Below, in pieces: positions 1 to 7,522 of a DNA stretch of 33,069 bases. Each line of letters starts with the position of its first letter. Within the stretch, counting starts at the first letter, position 1. The notes under the pieces are model-generated. The model had not been told where the DNA came from. It saw nothing but the letters and a program-made list of their open reading frames with translations, and did no database searches. The position numbers and the translations under genes are program-made. Origin of the DNA: CAYJFQ01 sp964369955 (GTDB lineage Bacteria; Bacillota_I; Bacilli_A; Erysipelotrichales; Erysipelotrichaceae); contig CAYJFQ010000012.1 in the NCBI GenBank assembly GCA_964369955.1, positions 1-33,069 of the forward strand, in the 5' to 3' direction.

Positions 1-438
1 AAAAAGCAATTAAATACCAGAGACCTAGAAAGTGTTCTGGTTTCATCGCCAATTGATTCTTTAAAAGAAATAGTTGATGATATTCAAGAGAGAAACTTAA
101 TAGGTTACCTAGAAGAATTATTTAAAGAAAAAGATAAGAATAAAGTATATCTAACTAAGAATACTTATATTGATCGTAATTACATCTATCAGATCTTCGA
201 TAAAAAAAGAAAGAAAAATCCAGGTCGTAATTATATTCTTCAGATTGCGATTGCCTTAGGCTGTAATCTTGAAGAGACAAATAGACTATTAACACTCGCA
301 AAGCATAATCAACTTTATAGTAAGAATAGTCGTGATGCAGTTCTTATTTGTGCTATTGGGAATAAATTAACTTTGAATGATGTTTATCTTTTGTTAGATT
401 CTCATAACTTCGACAACTTAGATTTCAGAAATATCTAA
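1..438 (+). CDS. HTH (XRE-like) regulator, C-terminal part
   Basis: This gene enters from the left edge and is open in frame 1 from base 1 to a TAA at 436-438; the start is outside the window. The 145 visible residues include a stretch (about residues 60-95) that reads as a helix-turn-helix: an RNYIYQIF segment, a basic linker and then LQIAIALGCNLEETNRLL. A second helical part follows (RDAVLICAIGNKLTLNDVYLLL). This arrangement is common in Bacillota XRE-type proteins in which a short HTH is followed by an LSLEEVNELL-type helix pair. The role is therefore probably DNA binding, with unknown target. It ends just before a hairpin terminator shared with the convergent dehydrogenase gene. The family assignment is from pattern recognition only. 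Confidence 0.7.
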   Translation, partial: KKQLNTRDLESVLVSSPIDSLKEIVDDIQERNLIGYLEELFKEKDKNKVYLTKNTYIDRNYIYQIFDKKRKKNPGRNYILQIAIALGCNLEETNRLLTLAKHNQLYSKNSRDAVLICAIGNKLTLNDVYLLLDSHNFDNLDFRNI

Positions 439-442
439 AAAA

Positions 443-466
443 GACTAGTGCAAACTAGTCTTTGAT
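443..466. terminator. bidirectional intrinsic terminator
   Basis: A 7-bp perfect stem (443-449 with 454-460) and a GCAA loop lie between two convergent genes. A T-rich tract follows on the plus strand (461-466) and a run of A precedes it (T-run on the minus strand). The stop codon of the minus-strand dehydrogenase gene (455-457) lies inside the stem. Confidence 0.75.
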
Positions 467-1342
467 TTTGTTAGGATCTAACCCTAAATATTCATACATT
501 GTTGCAGCGCACTGGCTATAATCTTTAGAGCCTTTGCCTTCTTTTAAACTTGTTCTAAGTAAATCCAACATGCCATCTAACATAAATGCTGGAACATTAT
601 ATTGATCATACATTTTTTTCATATATGTCATATCTTTCAACCCTAAATCTAGCGCAAAATCCATACGATAATTTTTGTCGACAGTCTTTTGACCATAGAA
701 ATCAAACATCCAGTTACCAAATGGCCCTTCATTCATAACCTTAAATAAATTCTTTGTGTCGACACCCATCTTTTCCATTAATGGAAACATTTGAGCAATC
801 AATGTCGCATATCCTAATCCTGTAAAGTTCATAGCTATCTTAACTGTGTGAGCAGTGCCAGCTTCACCCATATAATCAATTGGGCTTGCAAAGTAACTGA
901 TTAGATCTTTAATTTTATTAACTTCCTCTTCATCGCCCGATATCATACACGGAGCAGTTCCTTCAGCTGTATCATTAGGTCCACCCATCATAGGTGCGTC
1001 AATAAATACACCGCCTAATTCTTTAAAGTTCTTGTATAGTTTTTTAGTAGAAGCTGGGAAACTAGTCGACATATCAATAATGACTTTATCCTTTGGATCG
1101 CCCTTAAGAAAAACTTCTGAAACACTCTCAACAACATCTGAGTTAGGTAATGACAAGAAAACAATATCACTGTTATCTCTTACTTCTTCAATTGATTGAC
1201 AAAGCATAGCCCTATCTAAAAAATAATTCATATTCTCAATATTAGTGTCATAAACAAATACAGGCAGCCCACTTTTTTTAACTAAATTATCACAAGCCCC
1301 CCTACCCATTGCGCCAAGTCCAATAAAACCAATTCTCTTCAT
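455..1342 (-). CDS. NAD(P)-dependent beta-hydroxyacid dehydrogenase
   Basis: This 295-residue protein belongs to the 3-hydroxyisobutyrate dehydrogenase/GarR family, cytosolic oxidoreductases that interconvert beta-hydroxyacids and semialdehydes. The N-terminus carries a Rossmann nucleotide-binding motif (GFIGLGAMG, residues 5-13). The substrate-loop motif DAPMMGGP (about 115-122) replaces the usual DAPVSGG, and the catalytic-Lys region reads HTVKIAMNF (about 165-173). Length matches the family. The ATG is preceded by GGAGGA at a good distance. The gene is monocistronic, divergent from the lipoprotein gene, and its terminator is shared with the upstream plus-strand regulator. The exact substrate cannot be told; the MM in place of VS in the substrate loop suggests it is not a typical 3-hydroxyisobutyrate or tartronate semialdehyde enzyme. 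Confidence 0.85.
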   Translation of the reverse strand: MKRIGFIGLGAMGRGACDNLVKKSGLPVFVYDTNIENMNYFLDRAMLCQSIEEVRDNSDIVFLSLPNSDVVESVSEVFLKGDPKDKVIIDMSTSFPASTKKLYKNFKELGGVFIDAPMMGGPNDTAEGTAPCMISGDEEEVNKIKDLISYFASPIDYMGEAGTAHTVKIAMNFTGLGYATLIAQMFPLMEKMGVDTKNLFKVMNEGPFGNWMFDFYGQKTVDKNYRMDFALDLGLKDMTYMKKMYDQYNVPAFMLDGMLDLLRTSLKEGKGSKDYSQCAATMYEYLGLDPNKIKD

Positions 1343-1363
1343 AACATGTCCTCCATTTATTAA

Positions 1364-1372
1364 ATTATAACA
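1364..1372 (-). promoter_or_regulatory. extended -10 promoter for the dehydrogenase
   Basis: On the minus strand TGTTATAAT (1372 to 1364) gives a perfect -10 with the TGn extension, 22 bases ahead of the ATG. No good -35 hexamer is seen at the right spacing. Confidence 0.6.
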
Positions 1373-1432
1373 AAGTCTTTAATCAATTAAGGTAACCTCA
1401 ATTAAAAAAGCCAATAGGTAAAATTATGTAGA

Positions 1433-1498
1433 ACCTAAATTCACTCTTGTTTTTAGGTATTTAATGTCTAAATCTATCATAATTGTAGACATTTTTTG
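1433..1498 (+). other. two hairpins, the second terminator-like, in a divergent intergenic region
   Basis: Hairpin 1 pairs ACCTAAA (1433-1439) with TTTAGGT (1452-1458). Hairpin 2 pairs AATGTCTA (1463-1470) with TAGACATT (1487-1494) and runs straight into six T (1493-1498) on the plus strand. No plus-strand gene precedes it, and the lipoprotein promoter lies downstream of it. It could end a short transcript or be a protein-binding palindrome. No clear promoter for such a transcript was found. Confidence 0.4.
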
Positions 1499-1511
1499 AT
1501 TATTAGAGTTA

Positions 1512-1538
1512 TTGTGTTTAAAATTTAAATGCTATAAT
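1512..1538 (+). promoter_or_regulatory. promoter of the Ltp-like lipoprotein gene
   Basis: TGCTATAAT (1530-1538) is an extended -10 with a perfect TATAAT. A weak -35 (TTGTGT, 1512-1517) lies 15 bases upstream. Transcription would start near 1545, leaving a leader of only about 10 bases before the preferred ATG at 1556. Confidence 0.6.
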
Positions 1539-1555
1539 GAAATTAGGTGATGGAA

Positions 1556-2614
1556 ATGAAAAAGAAAATTATATTATTTCTACTAATTGTTGGATTAACA
1601 TTCTTAAGTTTTGGCTGCGCTTCAAATTTTTATAGTGATGAAGACAAAGAAGATGCAATTGCGATTGCGTTAGAGTTTATCGAAACCGAAAACGCTTCAA
1701 TTACAGATCTAGAACTACATTTAAAAAGGAATGGGTACCAGCATTTAGTTATTAAGCATGTGTTTGAGAATATAAATGTTGATTGGTATTCTGAAGCTAG
1801 AGATATTGTGGAATATGAATTGCAGGTAACTATGTATCATGATGAACCTAGGTCTAAGGAATATTTGCACAAAATGTTGATAGGTGATGGATTTGATGTA
1901 GATATGGTTAATGAGCTTTCGTTGATGGCTGAATCTCCTGAGTATCTTGAGGCTCACACTAAGGCTCATACATTAAGTATCGAAGTGGATGATGTAGATA
2001 GAATTCTTTCTCCTCTATTATTAGCTTCATTTAATACGCCTCATAGGTTTACTTCAGAATTATTAGAACTTGGATATTCTTATCCTGATATAGAAATGAT
2101 TATGGAATATGCGAATCTCAATTGGTTAGCCGAAGCTAGCGATTCCATAGACATAATGGCTAAAGATACAAAAGATCTTGACACTATAGAATATTATTTA
2201 GATTTCTATGAGTTTGAAGGAATAACTGCAGAAGATATCATTAATTATCGTGAAGATAAAAGTTATGTTGTCAAACCTGATAATACTATAAAAGAGCCTT
2301 CTGAATTTAGCAAAAGTAGTGCAGTTGAATATGCTAAGGAATTGCTAAAATCTGATCCATACTCTTACTCTGGTATTTATGAAGAATTGGTTGAAGTTGG
2401 ATTTTCAAGTAATACCGCTTATTATGGTGCTGATAATTGTGGTGCTGATTGGTATGATGAGGCTTATAGATTAGCTACTTCTTATTTAGATTCGGATCAA
2501 GATATAACTAAATCTGATTTGCAAGTAATTCTTGCGAATAATGGCTTCTCAAAAGATGCTGAGAAAGCTGCTGAGAGTGCTAAGCTTAACTATCCTTACG
2601 GTAATACAAATTAG
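1556..2614 (+). CDS. Ltp-family-like surface lipoprotein with repeated domains
   Basis: This is a predicted lipoprotein of 352 residues. A lysine-rich start and a hydrophobic core end in a lipobox LSFGC (lipidated Cys21), so it should be exported and anchored to the outer face of the membrane. The mature part holds repeated helical units with a recurring D/N-W-x-x-E-A core at about residues 77, 190 and 299. The last unit (about 257-345) closely resembles the Ltp lipoprotein domain (PF07553): AVEYAKELL, LVEVGFSSNTAYYGAD, GADWYDEAYRLATSYL, then a second LQVILANNGFS half. Founders of that family block phage DNA entry (Streptococcus thermophilus phage TP-J34 Ltp); many chromosomal copies have no known role. 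ATG 1556 is chosen because AGGTGA (1545-1550) lies about 6 bases upstream; in-frame GTG 1547 and ATG 1550 overlap that site. It is a single gene with its own promoter and terminator. Confidence 0.75.
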   Translation: MKKKIILFLLIVGLTFLSFGCASNFYSDEDKEDAIAIALEFIETENASITDLELHLKRNGYQHLVIKHVFENINVDWYSEARDIVEYELQVTMYHDEPRSKEYLHKMLIGDGFDVDMVNELSLMAESPEYLEAHTKAHTLSIEVDDVDRILSPLLLASFNTPHRFTSELLELGYSYPDIEMIMEYANLNWLAEASDSIDIMAKDTKDLDTIEYYLDFYEFEGITAEDIINYREDKSYVVKPDNTIKEPSEFSKSSAVEYAKELLKSDPYSYSGIYEELVEVGFSSNTAYYGADNCGADWYDEAYRLATSYLDSDQDITKSDLQVILANNGFSKDAEKAAESAKLNYPYGNTN

Positions 2615-2629
2615 CTATAAACAAATGAA

Positions 2630-2657
2630 GGTATAATTCAATGAATTATACCTTTTT
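2630..2657 (+). terminator. terminator of the lipoprotein gene, between convergent genes
   Basis: A near-perfect inverted repeat (GGTATAATT at 2630-2638 with AATTATACC at 2644-2652) is followed by five T on the plus strand. An A run on the other side is weaker for the minus strand, but the hairpin may also serve the UvrA2-like gene that ends at 2671. Confidence 0.85.
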
Positions 2658-2670
2658 AATGTTTAGATAT

Positions 2671-5097
2671 TTATTTTAAGTAACTACCTGTGATACTGTT
2701 AGTATTCTTGGCTATCTCTAATGGTGTTCCTTCTGCGATAATGTATCCACCTTCATTGCCGCCTTTTGGTCCTAATTCAATTAAATAATCGCTTTGGGAT
2801 ATTATGTCAATATTGTGCTCAACTACAAAAACAGTATTTTTTAGTTTAATCAATTTTTTTAATAGCTTCAATAATTTTTCACTATCACTAGGATGCAATC
2901 CAGTAGTTGGTTCATCAAGTAAATATAAAGATTTGCCATCAATTCCTTTTGAAAGTTCTTTGGATAACTTCAGTCTTTGACATTCTCCACCTGAAAGTGT
3001 TCTAGTTGATTGCCCTAATTTTAGGTAGTCTAACCCCACTTCATTTATTGTTCTTAGTTTTTTTAGAATTTCTTGATTATTATAAAAATGATTAAGATTT
3101 TGGTGAACTGTTGAATCTAGAACATCAGAAATACTGAGGTTATTATATTTAACTTCAAGTATTTTCTTTTTAAATCTCTTCCCCTTACAAACTGGACAGA
3201 TTATTTCTATATCTTCTAAAAACTGCATATCTAAAGGGATTACACCTAGTCCTTCACATTTTTCACATCTTCCCCCTTTGACATTGAAGGAGAAATCTGA
3301 TGGCTTCAATTTATTTTTTTTAGCTTCAGGTAGTTTTGCATATAATTCTCTTATTTGCGTGAATACTTCTGTATAGGTCGCGACATTGCTTCTTGATTGA
3401 CGTCCTATTGGTGTTTGGTCAATTTTGATAATGCTTTTAAATTTTTGTATTATGTTGTTTTTTTCGTGTTCAATAACCTCAGAAACCAAGGTTGATTTCC
3501 CGCTCCCTGAGACTCCAATAAAACAAACCAATTTATTAGTTGGGATCTTTAAGTTAAGATTTTTCAAATTATGCTTGTTAATATTGGTCACTTCAATATA
3601 ATCAATTATTTCAGAATTTGTATTCATTAATTCTATAGATGGATTAATTAAATAAGGAACTGTTTTAGATTTCGTATTTGTTTTAACTTCTTCGATTGTT
3701 CCGCTGACAATAACTTCTCCCCCTAATGTACCAGCTCCTACTCCGAAGTCAATTAAATAATCGCATTCTCTTACAAAGCTCATATCGTGCTCAATGACAA
3801 TAACTGTATTTCCTAAATCTCTGAGTTTTTTTATTGCATTTAATAATAAAGTTGTATCTTGCGGATGTAATCCAGTTGTTGGTTCATCTAAAATATAGAG
3901 CACTCCCGTTAGAGCGCTATCTAAAATACTAGTTAATCTCAATCTTTGACTTTCCCCGCCCGATAGAGTGAATACTGGTCGATCAATTGTTAAGTATGAT
4001 AGTCCTATTTTGATGATACTTTTAGTCTTTTTCAAAATATCACTTGTTATTGTTGAGGTGATCTCTTGATTACTTTGATTGAAAATATTAGTGATAAAAT
4101 TTTGTAATTCGCTCATAGTATAGGCACAAATATCGCTAATAGTTTTTTGGTTAATAGTTGTTGTTCTTCCTATTATTCCTAACCTTGTTCCGTGGCATTC
4201 TGGACATGTTGTTTTAATTAGAGCAGAATTTAATATAGGACTATTTAGTTTTTTTGTCTTTGATTGAGCAACTTTTGCTTCAATGAAAGTGATAACACCT
4301 TCTACATATCCATCCATTACTCTTTTTGGTTTCTTAATATTTGGGAATTGTTTGATGAATTCTGGACTATCTACACCATATAAGAATACTAATTTCTCTA
4401 ATTGATTGAAGTCTTTGATTTTCTTACTTACATCAAATTTAAAGCCATAGTGTTGTCCGCATTTCTCAAATGTATCTGAATAGTGCTTCCCAAATACTTC
4501 ATTGCTCCAAAGGTAAAAACCACCTTCAGCGATTGTTTTATTTTCATCTATTAACTTTGAATAATCAGCACTAATAATTTCACCTATTCCATGACACTTA
4601 GAGCAAGCACCTTCTGTTTTATTAAATGAAAAATTAGCCATTGTTAGTGGTGATAACTTGTAATTACAATGTGGACAAATTGTATCTGTATAATCTATTT
4701 CTTCTACATCTTGGTAAGATGGTGGTACTTTATTGTGACAATTCGGACATACTCGAGTACCAATTTTTGCATATAAAATCCTTAAATAAGTATGGATTTC
4801 TGTATACGTACCTACAGTGGACCTTGGATTATTTGATAATGTTCTTTGCCCTACCGCTATAGATGGAGATAATCCAATTATACTGTCAACTTTTGGTTTA
4901 TTTAGTCCATCAGTAATCATTCCCATCGATTCTAGGTATTGCCTTTGACATTCTTTTTGAAGAATGTCCATCACAAAACTACTTTTTCCACTTCCAGATA
5001 CTCCGGTAATAGCTATTAATTTATATTTAGGGAGTTCAACTGAAATATTCTTTAGATTATTTTCCTTTGCTCCTTTGATAATTATTTGATTATTCAT
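2671..5097 (-). CDS. UvrA2-like (class II UvrA) tandem ABC ATPase
   Basis: This 808-residue soluble ABC ATPase has UvrA architecture: Walker A GVSGSGKS at 32-39 and 528-535, signatures LSGGESQ (378-384) and LSGGECQ (701-707), Walker B/D-loop LDEPTTGLHP at 403-412 and 727-736, and switch-His motifs IEHD and VEHN. Zinc-type CxxC pairs lie at C117/C120 with C141/C144, C165/C168 with C298/C301, and C611/C614 with C634/C637. Canonical UvrA is about 940 residues; here the segment that would hold the UvrB-binding domain, after the first zinc pairs, is missing. That is the hallmark of class II UvrA proteins, which protect against DNA-intercalating drugs or damage but probably do not load UvrB. It overlaps yaaA by 8 bases, implying translational coupling in a three-gene operon. 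It is not the housekeeping excision-repair uvrA. Confidence 0.85.
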   Translation of the reverse strand: MNNQIIIKGAKENNLKNISVELPKYKLIAITGVSGSGKSSFVMDILQKECQRQYLESMGMITDGLNKPKVDSIIGLSPSIAVGQRTLSNNPRSTVGTYTEIHTYLRILYAKIGTRVCPNCHNKVPPSYQDVEEIDYTDTICPHCNYKLSPLTMANFSFNKTEGACSKCHGIGEIISADYSKLIDENKTIAEGGFYLWSNEVFGKHYSDTFEKCGQHYGFKFDVSKKIKDFNQLEKLVFLYGVDSPEFIKQFPNIKKPKRVMDGYVEGVITFIEAKVAQSKTKKLNSPILNSALIKTTCPECHGTRLGIIGRTTTINQKTISDICAYTMSELQNFITNIFNQSNQEITSTITSDILKKTKSIIKIGLSYLTIDRPVFTLSGGESQRLRLTSILDSALTGVLYILDEPTTGLHPQDTTLLLNAIKKLRDLGNTVIVIEHDMSFVRECDYLIDFGVGAGTLGGEVIVSGTIEEVKTNTKSKTVPYLINPSIELMNTNSEIIDYIEVTNINKHNLKNLNLKIPTNKLVCFIGVSGSGKSTLVSEVIEHEKNNIIQKFKSIIKIDQTPIGRQSRSNVATYTEVFTQIRELYAKLPEAKKNKLKPSDFSFNVKGGRCEKCEGLGVIPLDMQFLEDIEIICPVCKGKRFKKKILEVKYNNLSISDVLDSTVHQNLNHFYNNQEILKKLRTINEVGLDYLKLGQSTRTLSGGECQRLKLSKELSKGIDGKSLYLLDEPTTGLHPSDSEKLLKLLKKLIKLKNTVFVVEHNIDIISQSDYLIELGPKGGNEGGYIIAEGTPLEIAKNTNSITGSYLK

Positions 5098-5824
5098 AAT
5101 TACATCCTTTACTTTTTATAAAATAATAATTGTTTTCATCTGATAGTTCTAGAGAATAACTGAATCCTAATTCATTGAATTCTTTGAGTTGAGATGGTTG
5201 TGTAATGTTGTTGATTGCCATAAACCTAACCATCGACCCTCTAGCCATCTTTGCTAGTGTTGCTTTTGTTTTGTATTTACCATCTACTAGTACTACAAAA
5301 TGGATATTTATTAAATTTTTGCTTTTAACTAGTTTACTATACTCATTGCTCGCAAGGTTTATTACTAGTTGATCATTAAAGAAATCATTAAATTCATTTT
5401 GCCAATATTCATATAAGTTTTTAAAGCCTGGTTGCTTGGTCAAGGATGCCATTTCTAGGCGATAGTGAGATATTGCATCAAATGGTTTTAAAATTCCATA
5501 CATTGCACTTAGGATACATAGATGTTTTTCTAAGTAATCTAGCTCCTCACTTGTCAATAATGAGGGAGCTAGGTGTTGATAAGCAATGCCTTGATAGGAC
5601 ATTATGGCCATATGATTATTATTTTGCTGTCTATGTAGCCTTTGATAATTTAAATCTACAATTTGATCATTTGCCTTCAATAAATCCTTTAGCTCTTCTT
5701 TTGTTAGTTGTTGAAGATATTGCTTTAAGTGTTCAGCTTTATCGATAAATAATGGTTGTTGAATACCGGTAAAGAAGTCTGTATTGTCAATCATCGTTTT
5801 AGCTGGGGATAGGATTATTTTCAT
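5090..5824 (-). CDS. yaaA: YaaA peroxide-stress/DNA-binding protein
   Basis: This 244-residue protein belongs to the YaaA/UPF0246 family. It is recognised by the start MKIILSPAKTM, the central YQGIAYQHL, the LSAMYGILKPFDAISHYRLEM block and the VNLASNEYSKLV segment. In E. coli, YaaA limits intracellular iron and so DNA damage during peroxide stress, and the fold binds DNA. The ATG overlaps the TGA of the upstream gene (ATGA at 5821-5824), and its end overlaps the UvrA2-like start by 8 bases, so all three should be co-translated. The linkage of a peroxide/DNA-protection protein to a UvrA paralogue points to DNA damage defence, which is inference from context. Confidence 0.9.
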   Translation of the reverse strand: MKIILSPAKTMIDNTDFFTGIQQPLFIDKAEHLKQYLQQLTKEELKDLLKANDQIVDLNYQRLHRQQNNNHMAIMSYQGIAYQHLAPSLLTSEELDYLEKHLCILSAMYGILKPFDAISHYRLEMASLTKQPGFKNLYEYWQNEFNDFFNDQLVINLASNEYSKLVKSKNLINIHFVVLVDGKYKTKATLAKMARGSMVRFMAINNITQPSQLKEFNELGFSYSLELSDENNYYFIKSKGCNYE

Positions 5825-6174
5825 TTGTCAAAGTACTCTTTTGAATCTGTTGGAGCATTCTTGTGATCATTTAAAGTGTATTCTCTAATAACTGAAACAA
5901 CAGTTATTTTATAACTTTCAAATAGTTCTGTTCTTCCTTGTAGTTGACTCATTCGATGCTCAGTTTTATTTCTCCAGTTTGTCATAACTTCTTCATTTTC
6001 CCAACTATTGATTGATAGTATTTTATTTGGGTTATTTAAACTTTGAAATCTTTCAGCTTCGATAAAACCTTCCGCTTCTTGGAGTAAGGGTTTTAAATTA
6101 CTAGCTAACTCTAGGTATTTTTCTTTTCCTTCTTTTGTTGGAATAACTTCAAATATTGTGATTACTTTTGACAT
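5821..6174 (-). CDS. ABM-domain (antibiotic biosynthesis monooxygenase-like) protein
   Basis: This small 117-residue protein has a ferredoxin-like dimeric alpha/beta barrel of the ABM family: VITIFEVIPTKEGKEKYLE, then EAEGFIEAERFQSLNNPNKILSINSWENEEVMTNWRN and HRMSQLQGR. Family members include heme-degrading enzymes, quinol monooxygenases and many uncharacterised stress proteins. The particular activity cannot be read from sequence. It is the first gene of the operon with yaaA and the UvrA2-like gene; the ATG follows AAGGAG. Its stop is TGA in an ATGA overlap, useful as evidence for the standard genetic code. The last 20 residues are polar and outside the domain. Confidence 0.75.
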   Translation of the reverse strand: MSKVITIFEVIPTKEGKEKYLELASNLKPLLQEAEGFIEAERFQSLNNPNKILSINSWENEEVMTNWRNKTEHRMSQLQGRTELFESYKITVVSVIREYTLNDHKNAPTDSKEYFDK

Positions 6175-6194
6175 ATGATTCTCCTTGTATTCTT

Positions 6195-6200
6195 ATTATA
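6195..6200 (-). promoter_or_regulatory. -10-like box ahead of the ABM-yaaA-uvrA2 operon
   Basis: A perfect TATAAT on the minus strand lies about 20 bases ahead of the ABM gene ATG, just past the tuf terminator. The place of a -35 falls inside the terminator stem and does not match well, so the operon may rely on this weak promoter plus read-through from tuf. Confidence 0.4.
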
Positions 6201-6201
6201 A

Positions 6202-6236
6202 CTAAAAAAGAGTTAATTCTATAGAATTAACTCTTT
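6202..6236 (-). terminator. terminator of the str operon (after tuf)
   Basis: A 13-bp perfect stem (6207-6219 with 6224-6236) with a TATA loop is followed on the minus strand by a T run. It begins about 20 bases after the tuf stop codon. Confidence 0.9.
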
Positions 6237-6256
6237 ATTTTTATTAGTTTAACTAA

Positions 6257-7441
6257 TTAGTTTTCAATAACAGTTACGTTACCAGCACCAACAGTTCTTC
6301 CACCCTCACGGATAGAGAATTTAGTTCCTTGTTCAACTGCGATTGGCGCAATTAATTCAACTTCCATCTCAATATTATCACCAGGCATAACCATTTCAAC
6401 TCCCTCAGGAAGTTTGATAACACCAGTAACATCAGTAGTACGGAAATAGAATTGAGGGCGGTAGTTACTAACAAATGGAGTATGACGACCACCTTCTTCT
6501 TTACTTAATACGTATACTTGCGCTTTAAATTTTGTATGAGGCTTAACTGAACCAGGTTTGCATAAAACTTGTCCACGTTCGATTTCTTCACGGTTAACAC
6601 CACGTAATAGACATCCAACATTATCTCCAGCATATGCTTCATCTAACAATTTACGGAACATTTCGATTCCAGTAACAACAGTTTTACGAGTATCTTTGAT
6701 ACCAACAACTTCAACTTCTTCATTAAGTTTAAGAACACCACGATCAACGCGTCCAGTCGCAACAGTTCCACGTCCAGTGATAGTAAATACATCTTCCACA
6801 GACATTAAGAAAGGTTTGTCAGTTTCACGAGTTGGATCTGGTACATAGCTATCAACAGCATCCATTAATTCTTGGATTCTTGCTGGCCAGTCTCCTTCAC
6901 CTTCTAAAGCTTTTAAAGCTGATCCACGGATAACTGGAGTATTGTCTCCGTCAAATCCGTATTCTGATAATAATTCACGAACTTCCATTTCAACTAAGTC
7001 AATTAATTCTTCATCATCAACCATGTCGCATTTGTTTAAGAATACAACGATGTGAGGAACACCTACTTGACGAGCTAATAGAATATGTTCACGAGTTTGA
7101 GGCATAGGTCCATCAGTAGCCGCAACTACTAAGATTGCCCCATCCATTTGTGCTGCACCAGTAATCATGTTTTTTACGTAGTCAGCATGCCCCGGACAGT
7201 CAACGTGAGCGTAGTGACGCTTTTCTGTTGAATACTCTACGTGAGCAGTGTTGATAGTGATTCCACGTTCTTTTTCTTCTGGAGCACCGTCGATTTGATC
7301 GTAATCTCTGAATTCAGCTTGACCTTTACCAGCTAAGTATTTTGTAATAGCAGCTGTTAAAGTAGTTTTACCGTGGTCAACGTGACCAATTGTACCGATA
7401 TTAACATGAGTTTTCGATCTGTCAAATTTTGCTTTTGCCAT
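6257..7441 (-). CDS. tuf: elongation factor Tu
   Basis: EF-Tu is the GTPase that brings aminoacyl-tRNA to the ribosome. At 394 residues it is full length, with GHVDHGKT (19-26), DCPGH (81-85) and NKCD (136-139) as G1, G3 and G4 motifs. Domain 2 (RGTVATGRVDRG) and domain 3 (the GGRHTPF and FRTTDVTG segments) are intact. AAAGGAGA precedes the ATG. It is the last gene of the str operon, 81 bases after fusA, with a strong terminator behind it and a possible promoter of its own in that gap, consistent with a need for more EF-Tu than the other products. Confidence 0.98.
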   Translation of the reverse strand: MAKAKFDRSKTHVNIGTIGHVDHGKTTLTAAITKYLAGKGQAEFRDYDQIDGAPEEKERGITINTAHVEYSTEKRHYAHVDCPGHADYVKNMITGAAQMDGAILVVAATDGPMPQTREHILLARQVGVPHIVVFLNKCDMVDDEELIDLVEMEVRELLSEYGFDGDNTPVIRGSALKALEGEGDWPARIQELMDAVDSYVPDPTRETDKPFLMSVEDVFTITGRGTVATGRVDRGVLKLNEEVEVVGIKDTRKTVVTGIEMFRKLLDEAYAGDNVGCLLRGVNREEIERGQVLCKPGSVKPHTKFKAQVYVLSKEEGGRHTPFVSNYRPQFYFRTTDVTGVIKLPEGVEMVMPGDNIEMEVELIAPIAVEQGTKFSIREGGRTVGAGNVTVIEN

Positions 7442-7486
7442 TGTTAATTTATCTCCTTTTATTGTTTTTTACAATCTAATACCTAC

Positions 7487-7505
7487 ATATCATTTTATAT
7501 GATAT
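7487..7505. other. small A/T hairpin between fusA and tuf
   Basis: ATATCAT (7487-7493) pairs with ATGATAT (7499-7505). On the plus strand it is followed by a T run (7505-7510), so it is terminator-like against antisense transcription. On the minus strand it overlaps the candidate tuf promoter. It is A/T only, so its significance is low. Confidence 0.3.
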
Positions 7506-7520
7506 TTTTTATAAAATCAA
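7492..7520 (-). promoter_or_regulatory. candidate internal promoter for tuf
   Basis: Minus-strand TTGATT (7520-7515), a 17-base spacer and TAAAAT (7497-7492) lie in the fusA-tuf gap. The match is moderate and the region is A/T rich, so chance is possible. Confidence 0.4.
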
Positions 7521-7522
7521 TC

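Noticed and set aside
2671..5097. Housekeeping excinuclease subunit UvrA
   Set aside because: At 808 residues it lacks the UvrB-binding segment and is not next to uvrB; it fits class II UvrA.
6558..6848. Plus-strand open frame opposite tuf, and similar ones opposite rpoC, rpoB, nusG and rplA
   Set aside because: They are low-complexity Ser/Pro/Leu-rich translations of the opposite strand of highly conserved genes, without start signals.
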